The notes under the pieces were generated by a model that saw only the letters and a list, made by a program, of their open reading frames with translations, was not told the origin of the DNA and did not search any database. This document shows positions 1-4,408 of a DNA stretch of 5,136 nt, piece after piece (position 1 is the stretch's first letter; the number at the start of each line of letters is the position of its first letter). Made by a program: the position numbers and the translations under genes. Source of the stretch: Planctomycetota bacterium (GTDB lineage Bacteria; Planctomycetota; Phycisphaerae; Sedimentisphaerales; UBA12454). The stretch is from positions 1 through 5,136 of the forward strand of contig JAHJUV010000032.1 in assembly GCA_018828825.1 (NCBI GenBank), given 5' to 3'.

Positions 1-112
1 ATAGAGAATATGTAAACCAATTGGCAAACGCCGCAAGGTTCGAATAAATCAGCCACCAGGCAACTACCCCCGCCGCCGAAAACAAAATCCATTTTAAAAC
101 TTTTATCTTCAT
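1..112 (-). CDS. N-terminus of a membrane protein, probable ArsP/DUF318-like permease (partial)
   Basis: The reading frame opens at ATG 112-110 and continues past the window edge; 37 residues are visible. They begin with a short basic stretch (MKIKVLK) followed by a hydrophobic, Trp-rich segment (WILFSAAGVVAWWLIY) that should be the first transmembrane helix, then a segment containing NLAAFANWFTYSL. The ATG overlaps the arsR stop codon (ATGA), and a GAAGG ribosome binding site lies 4 nt upstream inside arsR, so the two genes are translationally coupled. The helix-plus-FANWFTYSL pattern resembles from memory the start of DUF318/ArsP-type permeases, which often follow ArsR regulators and export metalloids or organoarsenicals. 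Only the membrane location and operon position are seen directly; the family call is inference from a short fragment and could be wrong. Confidence 0.5.
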   Translation of the reverse strand, partial: MKIKVLKWILFSAAGVVAWWLIYSNLAAFANWFTYSL

Positions 113-474
113 AAAGCCTTCATCAGTTTTTGAGTGTCTTTCGCCTGCACCTTCAGACATTTTTCCAGACACGAAAAGAAATCTAGGATACAAAGTGCCT
201 TAAGTTCATACATTACATTCAGTCCCTGCTTTCGCGATTCAAGTACGCCGGCGTTCACCATCACGGCAAGATGACGCGAAACATTCGACCGTTCCGAATT
301 CACGTGTTTTGCGATATCACAAACACATTGCTCACCGTCTTTCAGAAAGTCGAGTATCGCGACCCGCAGCGGATGGGCCAGAGCCTTTAAAATCTCAGCC
401 TGTTTTTCATAAACTACCCGCCGCCCCGCTTTGCGTGAAACGCAGGGGCAGGTTTGTCTTGTTTTCCCAGCCAT
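109..474 (-). CDS. ArsR/SmtB-family metal(loid)-responsive repressor
   Basis: This 121-residue protein is the usual size for an ArsR/SmtB winged-helix repressor, which leaves its operator on binding a metal(loid) at cysteine or histidine sites. Residues 22-46 (LKALAHPLRVAILDFL) form the typical first helices. Residues 48-53 (EQCVCD) match the alpha3 CVCD motif of E. coli-type ArsR, which binds As(III)/Sb(III). Residues 60-81 (SNVSRHLAVM through ESRKQG) are the recognition helix and wing. Further cysteines lie in an N-terminal TCPC (C9, C11) and near the C-terminus (C95, C102, C106), more than E. coli ArsR uses, so the exact ligand set is unclear. The start is ATG 474-472 with AAGGG about 7 nt upstream. 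The stop overlaps the next gene's start (ATGA). Arsenic is the likely inducer by motif, but another soft metal is possible. Confidence 0.88.
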   Translation of the reverse strand: MAGKTRQTCPCVSRKAGRRVVYEKQAEILKALAHPLRVAILDFLKDGEQCVCDIAKHVNSERSNVSRHLAVMVNAGVLESRKQGLNVMYELKALCILDFFSCLEKCLKVQAKDTQKLMKAL

Positions 475-495
475 AATTACGCCCTTAATTATATA

Positions 496-521
496 ACTAT
501 GTGATTATATACTCATATAGT
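496..521. promoter_or_regulatory. Candidate ArsR operator overlapping the arsR -10 box
   Basis: Two 13-bp half-sites, ACTATGTGATTAT and ATACTCATATAGT, form a centred dyad in which 11 of 13 base pairs match. This AT-rich 26-bp near-palindrome is the kind of site ArsR dimers bind. A perfect minus-strand -10 hexamer TATAAT (509-504) lies inside the dyad and would start transcription about 20-25 nt before the arsR ATG. No good -35 box sits at normal spacing; TTGGAC is 21 nt upstream. Binding here would block RNA polymerase, giving autoregulation. The dyad is directly visible; its use by this ArsR is inference. Confidence 0.6.
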
Positions 522-555
522 AACATATATGTCCAAAAAAGCAAGTGGAAAAACA

Positions 556-578
556 AAAAAGGTGTCAGGAACCTTTTT
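556..578. repeat. REP-like hairpin, possible bidirectional terminator
   Basis: AAAAAGGT and ACCTTTTT form a perfect 8-bp stem around a 7-nt loop (GTCAGGA on the plus strand). An A-tract precedes and a T-tract ends the stem on both strands, so it could terminate transcription of the membrane-protein operon, whose stop codon lies about 80 nt away on the minus strand. The core GGTGTCAGGAACC resembles dispersed REP-like hairpins found in many environmental bacterial genomes. Only one copy is present in this window, so repeat status rests on recollection. It separates the arsR unit from the upstream operon. Confidence 0.5.
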
Positions 579-658
579 GCAGCAAGAGAAAAATTCTTAA
601 TCCTGCAAAAATCGCCCCATCCCCCATAAATGATTGCATTATATACAAAAACGTTATC

Positions 659-1333
659 TTAAAGTTTCCAGTTTGAAGCGCCTTTAACAAGCTTGTTCTG
701 GACGACCATACCTACAAACGTAGCGAATATCAGCATGGCGGGCATAAACCAGTTATAGTCGTTAACAAGGGAATATACAAAATTGCCGGATTCGGTCTGG
801 CTCTGTTCGTAAATATTCGCAAGGGCCAGCAGGCCCGTGATTATCAAAATCGCTCCGCCTAAACTCGTAAAGAGCATAACGGAAATTCTAAAGACAATAA
901 ATGAAATCATACCGCCTGCGACTATACCGATAATCGCCCCCGCCCAGATATACTCTGGAGGCAGCCCCACGGCATACCAGATACAGCTTGTTATTATTCC
1001 GCCCGCCACCGCGCCAAGTGCACTTACCGCCCAGTGCATAAGCGGGACAGAAAGTACCGATAGTAAGGCAAGTCCTATCACTCCGCCCCAAAGTATGGAG
1101 TTTGAACCTCCTATTTTTTCGCCGAGCTGCATACCGGCGAACAATCCAACCATGCCGAAACTAACGACGGCGAGCACCTTAAAGATTCGCCAGCCGTAAA
1201 TGAGATAAACGGCGCCGAAAGAGACCGCTATAAGCGCCTCCAGCCAACTCAGCCTGGCTATCTGCTCCCATAGCACATCTATCGGCATAACCTGATTACT
1301 TTCCGCCTCAGCGAGTACAAAAAGCATATTCAT
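659..1333 (-). CDS. Seven-TM integral membrane protein, DUF4203/TMEM198-like
   Basis: This 224-residue protein is almost wholly hydrophobic, with about seven predicted membrane helices near residues 31-48, 52-70, 80-97, 101-123, 128-148, 152-173 and 196-212, many rich in Gly and Ala (GGVIGL, GAVAGGII, GIVAGGM). The segment at 40-76, containing LIYGWRIFK and then GLFAGMQLGEKIGG, resembles the start of DUF4203/TMEM198-type proteins; their bacterial members have no settled function. The start at 1333 is supported by GGAAGG exactly 6 nt upstream. It lies 75 nt behind another membrane protein with the same L-x-G-x-R-x-x-K pattern at its second helix, so the two are probably distant paralogs and may form a complex. 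Its ribosome binding site is buried in a predicted long-range hairpin. No catalytic or transport motif is recognisable. Confidence 0.8.
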   Translation of the reverse strand: MNMLFVLAEAESNQVMPIDVLWEQIARLSWLEALIAVSFGAVYLIYGWRIFKVLAVVSFGMVGLFAGMQLGEKIGGSNSILWGGVIGLALLSVLSVPLMHWAVSALGAVAGGIITSCIWYAVGLPPEYIWAGAIIGIVAGGMISFIVFRISVMLFTSLGGAILIITGLLALANIYEQSQTESGNFVYSLVNDYNWFMPAMLIFATFVGMVVQNKLVKGASNWKL

Positions 1334-1408
1334 CCCGCACCTTCCTTTTATTCACCAACATATAATATATTTCCCCACACCTGATTGAATATTTAGAAGG
1401 TGCGGGAT
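1332..1408 (-). promoter_or_regulatory. SD-sequestering inverted repeat between the two membrane-protein genes
   Basis: The arms at 1396-1408 and 1332-1344 are perfect 13-bp reverse complements (mRNA sense ATCCCGCACCTTC and GAAGGTGCGGGAT), separated by 51 nt. In the minus-strand transcript the first arm begins immediately after the TGA of the upstream gene. The second arm contains most of the GGAAGG ribosome binding site and the first two bases of the downstream ATG. Eight of the 13 pairs are G-C. Such a stem would hide the start site unless a ribosome finishing the upstream gene opens it, a classic coupling design. The pairing is seen; the regulatory role is inferred. Confidence 0.6.
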
Positions 1409-2251
1409 TCATTTTTTATCTCCTTTTTTTTCGTCTTTCGACTCATCCGGCGCCCTGGTGGCGGTGGGCGGCGAAAGAACGAGCTGCACCATAGTTCCAA
1501 AAACTACTATTGCTGTCAAGGTCATCGCGAAGAACCAACTTCTTTCGGCAATACAATTTACCGGTTCCGAACGCTTGTAAAACAGCAGCATAATCATTCC
1601 GACGAAGATAATCGCCGAGCCCAGCGACGATGCTGTAACTGCGATAAATATCCGCGGCACAAGCACAGCGGCAAAACCGGCCGCTATTAAGATAACAATA
1701 GCGGATGCAAAAGCAACCGCATAAGACGATTTAATGTTATCAACCGTTTTGGCGACGAAATACGAGGCCATTTGACGGGTTATTTCGACCGCCTGCGGCA
1801 TAGTTATCACGATATCGCGGTATTCATATTCCGGCCATCTCGGATGGTAAAATCCTGATAAAAGCTCTTCTTCAGTCGGTTCTTCCAAAGTGCTGAGATA
1901 CTCAATATCGCTGTATTGCCGAGCTCGTATATTTGTCGATGTTACAGCAAGGACGACAATCGCAGCGGCAACAGTGCCGAAAATTCCCAATGTGACTTTT
2001 TCAACCATCGCCCCAATTACAATCCCGATGAAAATCACAGCCAGAACTATCGGGGTACCGCAACTGCCGATACATACCACAGCCGAGGCAAAACCCCCGC
2101 CGCCGGCTATCGCGCCGAGAATCTTTCGCCATCGAAGTCCGGCCAGCCAGATGCAAAGCCCGATTATGACTATAACGATTCCGGGGACAGTCAATATTCG
2201 GCTGTCAAACTTTTCAGCAAGACTTTGATAATATTCGAGCGCTTCAAACAT
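1409..2251 (-). CDS. Seven-TM membrane protein with large soluble loop, unknown function
   Basis: This 280-residue protein has about seven helices near 19-39, 44-62, 67-83, 86-106, 177-197, 201-225 and 238-259, with a polar segment (107-176) between the fourth and fifth. The segment is rich in Glu, Tyr and Pro and could be an amphipathic or soluble domain. The C-terminal 20 residues are very charged (DESKDEKKGDKK at the end). Its first two helices share an L-x-G-x-R-x-x-K pattern (LAGLRWRKILG) and a Gly-rich stretch with the next gene, which suggests duplication and divergence. ATG 2251-2249 is the earliest possible start, since a stop lies 18 nt upstream in frame. No convincing Shine-Dalgarno sequence precedes it, so initiation may be weak or leader-dependent. 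No known family beyond a vague DUF4203 resemblance is recognised. Confidence 0.75.
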   Translation of the reverse strand: MFEALEYYQSLAEKFDSRILTVPGIVIVIIGLCIWLAGLRWRKILGAIAGGGGFASAVVCIGSCGTPIVLAVIFIGIVIGAMVEKVTLGIFGTVAAAIVVLAVTSTNIRARQYSDIEYLSTLEEPTEEELLSGFYHPRWPEYEYRDIVITMPQAVEITRQMASYFVAKTVDNIKSSYAVAFASAIVILIAAGFAAVLVPRIFIAVTASSLGSAIIFVGMIMLLFYKRSEPVNCIAERSWFFAMTLTAIVVFGTMVQLVLSPPTATRAPDESKDEKKGDKK

Positions 2252-2299
2252 AATATGATATATCTGTTATCGGTCTTTTATGGGGAAAGTCTTGAATTT

Positions 2300-2406
2300 A
2301 CCCCCACACCTATTTGCAGCGTGCTTGAGCAAATATAAACAGAGTCTAAACAGCTTTTTCAGCTAAAATTAAACTTTCTTCGATTTATACGAACAGGTGT
2401 GGGGGT
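2300..2406. repeat. 12-bp inverted repeat ACCCCCACACCT / AGGTGTGGGGGT
   Basis: The arms 2300-2311 and 2395-2406 are perfect reverse complements separated by 83 bp, in the gap between the tRNA and the upstream end of the membrane operon. A third copy of the core (CCCCACACCTG, 1373-1383) lies between the two membrane-protein genes. Relative to transcription, the copies at 2301-2311 and 1373-1382 have the same orientation and lie about 40-60 nt upstream of the two start codons. They could be operator sites or a stem in the leader RNA. The 12-bp match is seen; function is unknown. Confidence 0.45.
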
Positions 2407-2418
2407 GTAGGTGTTTAT

Positions 2419-2503
2419 TGCGGATGAGAGGAGTCGAACCTCCACGAGCGTTAAGCCCACAGGCACCTGAAGCCTGCGCGTCTGCCAATTCCGCCACATC
2501 CGC
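2419..2503 (-). tRNA. tRNA-Leu (anticodon CAG)
   Basis: The minus strand folds as a class II tRNA of 85 nt. The acceptor stem GCGGATG/CATCCGC has discriminator A; the D arm contains GGCGGAATTGGCAGAC; the anticodon stem CAGGC/GCCTG encloses TTCAGGT with anticodon CAG (2469-2467). A long variable arm (GGGC-TTAAC-GCTC) and a T arm GGAGG-TTCGACT-CCTC follow. It aligns closely with E. coli tRNA-Leu(CAG), which reads CUG codons. CCA is not encoded (AATA follows the acceptor stem), so a nucleotidyltransferase must add it. The gene lies 24 nt behind the malate dehydrogenase stop codon with no terminator between, so it is probably processed from a shared transcript. Confidence 0.97.
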
Positions 2504-2527
2504 ATTTACTGATAACTGATGATGATT

Positions 2528-3460
2528 TTATATCATTTTCCTGACTTTATCAACCAATTCTTTGACGTGCTGGACAGAAACGGCGAAGTCATTTTTCTCT
2601 TTTTCGTCCAGGTCAAGCTCGACGATTTTTTCCACGCCGTTTGCGCCGAGCACAGCCGGGACGCCGACGAAATATCCGCCGACGTTATATTCCTTATCGC
2701 AATACGCGCAGCAAGGCAGCGTTGCCTTTTCATCGCCCAGAATAGCCTTTGCCATTTTGACCGCCCCCCCCGCCGGTGCGTAAAAAGCGCTTGTCCCCAT
2801 CAGGTTCACGACTTCAATGCCGCCCATTCGGGTTCTTTTAACGATTTCCTCTATCGTCTTTTCGTCAAGCAATTCCGTCAAACCCTTCCCCCCAACCGTC
2901 GTAAACCTCGCCAGCGGAACCATATCGTCGCCATGACCCCCGAGCAGAACACAATCTACGTCGGCGGCAGGGATGTTGAGCTTTTCGGAAACGAAATACG
3001 CAAGTCTGGCGGTATCAAGCGCCCCTGCCATTCCCATAACCTTATTTCTATTAAAGCCGCTGAACATCGCCGCCGCGTTGGTCATCGCGTCCAGCGGATT
3101 ACAAACAACAATAATAAAACTGTCAGGCGAGTATTTTACAATCTGACTCGTTACGCTTTTGACTATCTCGGTATTTTTCGCAAGCAAATCATCCCTGCTC
3201 ATACCCGGCTTTCTCGGCAGACCGCTCGTTATAATCACAATCTCGCTTCCGGCAGTCTCTGCCCAGTCAGTTGTGCCGGTAATCTTGCAGTCATATCCGC
3301 ACAAACTCGATGCCTGGGACATATCGAGGGCTTTTCCCTCGGCTAAACCATCGACGATGTCTATAAGCACAATATCGCCTAACTGCTGTAAAGCGGCCAA
3401 AAACGCCGTCGTCGCTCCGACATTGCCCGCGCCGACTACTGTAATTTTCTTTTGTGCCAC
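2528..3460 (-). CDS. mdh: Malate dehydrogenase (LDH-like, NAD-dependent)
   Basis: This 310-residue enzyme interconverts malate and oxaloacetate with NAD in the cytoplasm (TCA cycle or its reductive branch). Numbered from the GTG start: the Rossmann motif GAGNVG is at 10-15; an Asp ends the second strand (34, LID), favouring NAD; the mobile loop GLPRKPGMSR has Arg83 and Arg89, the residues that select malate over lactate (lactate dehydrogenases carry Gln at the first); CNPLDAMT has Asn121; LDTAR has Asp149 and Arg152; GGHGDD has the catalytic His176. The 310-residue length is normal for this family. GTG 3460-3458 is chosen because GGAG lies 6 nt upstream and the protein then begins M-AQKKITVVGAG as in relatives. 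An in-frame ATG at 3466 abuts the GGAG, and a TTG at 3493 would add an unusual 11-residue tail. Confidence 0.96.
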   Translation of the reverse strand: MAQKKITVVGAGNVGATTAFLAALQQLGDIVLIDIVDGLAEGKALDMSQASSLCGYDCKITGTTDWAETAGSEIVIITSGLPRKPGMSRDDLLAKNTEIVKSVTSQIVKYSPDSFIIVVCNPLDAMTNAAAMFSGFNRNKVMGMAGALDTARLAYFVSEKLNIPAADVDCVLLGGHGDDMVPLARFTTVGGKGLTELLDEKTIEEIVKRTRMGGIEVVNLMGTSAFYAPAGGAVKMAKAILGDEKATLPCCAYCDKEYNVGGYFVGVPAVLGANGVEKIVELDLDEKEKNDFAVSVQHVKELVDKVRKMI

Positions 3461-3467
3461 AATCATC

Positions 3468-3485
3468 TCCGTAAAATCCGTAAAA
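3468..3485 (-). repeat. 9-bp tandem duplication at the mdh ribosome binding site
   Basis: TCCGTAAAA occurs twice in a row (on mRNA TTTTACGGA twice), so an ACGGA Shine-Dalgarno-like core is duplicated. The copy nearest the gene runs into GGAG, 6 nt before GTG 3460, and sets that start. The outer copy has no suitable start codon after it. The duplication is visible; whether it affects translation is unknown. Confidence 0.6.
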
Positions 3486-3505
3486 ACGTTCAATTCCGCT
3501 AATCT

Positions 3506-3536
3506 ACTATATTTGCCGATTATTGCAACGGTTCAA
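3506..3536 (-). promoter_or_regulatory. Possible mdh promoter
   Basis: On the minus strand, TTGAAC (3536-3531) and TATAGT (3511-3506) are separated by 19 nt, a little long for a sigma70 promoter. Transcription would start near 3500, giving a leader of about 40 nt to the GTG. The gap up to the next gene offers no clearly better candidate on this strand. The call is weak. Confidence 0.35.
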
Positions 3537-3572
3537 TTCTCACCCCCAAAATTGCGGGTTTTTTATATAAGA

Positions 3573-3648
3573 GTTCCTTCGTTTCACTCAGGATGACACT
3601 TTTGCCGTTTTTAATAGGGAGAGACCCATTCGACTGCGCTCAGGGCGG
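3573..3648. repeat. Two adjacent TTCG...CTCAGG repeat-like segments
   Basis: CCTTCGTTTCACTCAGG (3575-3591) and CATTCGACTGCGCTCAGG (about 3627-3644) share TTCG, a 5- or 6-nt spacer and CTCAGG. Similar CCTTCG...CTCAGGA strings are dispersed, partly palindromic repeats in many environmental genomes (recollection, not a search). They sit between divergent mdh and the HNH-AP2 gene, next to a terminator. The similarity of the two copies is seen; their nature as mobile or REP-like units is inferred. Confidence 0.4.
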
Positions 3649-3674
3649 ATTTTTGGGTAAAAAATCCGTTTTTT
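3646..3674 (+). terminator. Rightward intrinsic terminator with no plus-strand gene before it
   Basis: CGGATTTTT (3646-3654) and AAAAATCCG (3660-3668) form a perfect 9-bp stem around a 5-nt loop, followed by six T (3669-3674). The T-run is only on the plus-strand side, so it acts rightward. There is no plus-strand gene between the divergent mdh start and this hairpin. It may insulate the HNH-AP2 promoter that begins 2 nt later, or end an unrecognised short RNA. Confidence 0.75.
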
Positions 3675-3675
3675 G

Positions 3676-3704
3676 TTGATTTTTTGTTGGAAATATGGTA
3701 TAAT
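3676..3704 (+). promoter_or_regulatory. Sigma70 promoter of the HNH-AP2 gene
   Basis: TTGATT (3676-3681) and a perfect TATAAT (3699-3704) are separated by 17 nt. Transcription should start near 3711, leaving a leader of about 70 nt before ATG 3780. The predicted start point lies inside the palindrome at 3707-3738, so a protein bound there would block initiation, or the message would begin with a hairpin. Confidence 0.8.
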
Positions 3705-3706
3705 GT

Positions 3707-3738
3707 GCAGATTATTAGATAAAAATCTAATAATCTGC
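3707..3738. promoter_or_regulatory. Perfect 14-bp inverted repeat at the transcription start of the HNH-AP2 gene
   Basis: GCAGATTATTAGAT (3707-3720) and ATCTAATAATCTGC (3725-3738) are perfect reverse complements around AAAA; two further G-U pairs could extend the RNA stem outward. The left arm starts 3 nt after the -10 box. As DNA it is a natural operator for a dimer; as RNA a transcript starting near 3711 would keep a 10-bp 5' hairpin. The tight loop and absence of a T-run argue against a terminator. Confidence 0.65.
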
Positions 3739-3779
3739 GTGAATGGTATCTCGTATTTAGTATTTAGTTAGAGGAATTT

Positions 3780-4379
3780 ATGTCAAAACTTACTATCCAA
3801 ATTCCGTATCCGACATTCATTGAAAATTTGTTCGTCTTTTTTCTCCTGCGCTATCGGAAAAAACACTACGGCTTTGCGTTCAGGCGGATAAAATTACTGA
3901 CAAACGGGCCGGAGCAGCGATATACTATGGTTGATGCCGAGGATTATCCGAAACTGTCAAAGTATAACTGGCTTCTTGCAAGAAACAGAGGCAATAAATG
4001 TTATGCTGTCTGCTACGAGGGTAAACTAATACTGCATATGCACAGGATGATAATGAACGCACCGAAGGGAAAGGTCGTGGACCATAAGGACCGTAACGGT
4101 CTGAATAATACGAAAAGCAACCTGCGACTTGCGACATATTCACAAAACTGCTGCAACAGAATAATATCGAGACCCAAGAGTTCCAAATACAGGGGAGTTA
4201 TATATATAAAAAAAACCAACAAATACCGCGCAGGCATAGCTATTAAGGGTGAGAAAATACATTTAGGATGTTTTGAAAACGAAGAAGCCGCCGGGAGGGC
4301 ATACGACAAGGCGGCGAAGGAATTGCACGGAGAATTTGCGGTGCTGAATTTTCCGGAACAGAATTGTATTCGTGTTTAG
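3780..4379 (+). CDS. Free-standing HNH endonuclease with C-terminal AP2 DNA-binding domain
   Basis: This 199-residue protein has the layout of HNH-AP2 homing endonucleases known from phages and bacteria. Residues 35-80 form the N-terminal conserved part (FRRIKL, then MVDAEDYPKLSKYNW). The HNH nuclease region spans about 85-127: HMHR (86-89), VVDHKDRNGLNN (99-110, with His102 and Asn106-Asn110) and NLRLATYSQNCCN (114-126). The AP2-like domain spans 134-191: SKYRGV, a basic strand, GCFENEEAAGRAYDKAAKELHGE and VLNF. The family's Trp before AxI is replaced by Tyr149. The first 34 residues are hydrophobic then basic and not part of either domain. GAGGA lies 4 nt before the ATG. It stands alone between its own promoter and terminator, not inside an intron or phage gene. 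Whether it is still active as a nuclease, or serves as a DNA-binding regulator, cannot be seen. Confidence 0.9.
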   Translation: MSKLTIQIPYPTFIENLFVFFLLRYRKKHYGFAFRRIKLLTNGPEQRYTMVDAEDYPKLSKYNWLLARNRGNKCYAVCYEGKLILHMHRMIMNAPKGKVVDHKDRNGLNNTKSNLRLATYSQNCCNRIISRPKSSKYRGVIYIKKTNKYRAGIAIKGEKIHLGCFENEEAAGRAYDKAAKELHGEFAVLNFPEQNCIRV

Positions 4380-4408
4380 CCCCCGGCCTTGTACCGGGGG
4401 TTGCTTTT
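4380..4408 (+). terminator. Intrinsic terminator of the HNH-AP2 gene
   Basis: CCCCCGG (4380-4386) and CCGGGGG (4394-4400) form a 7-bp GC-rich stem around a 7-nt loop, beginning directly after the TAG stop codon and followed by TTGCTTTT. Bases of the stop codon could lengthen the stem by two weak pairs. Immediate stem formation at the stop codon shows a self-contained transcription unit. Confidence 0.88.

Noticed and set aside
1916..2338. Plus-strand frames opposite the 280-residue membrane protein
   Set aside because: They overlap a membrane protein with clear helices and have the low-complexity polar content typical of antisense frames.
2340..2370. AGCT...AGCT stem beside the tRNA as a tRNA terminator
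   Set aside because: The stem is about 4 bp and the T-run is in the loop or missing, so it is too weak to support.
2519..3346. Long plus-strand open frame of 275 codons opposite mdh
   Set aside because: It is antisense to a clear malate dehydrogenase, shows no recognisable domain and is rich in Arg, His and Asn as expected of a shadow frame.
3541..3566. CCCCC...GCGGG followed by T-run as a terminator
   Set aside because: Only about three base pairs can form, and mdh is transcribed away from it.
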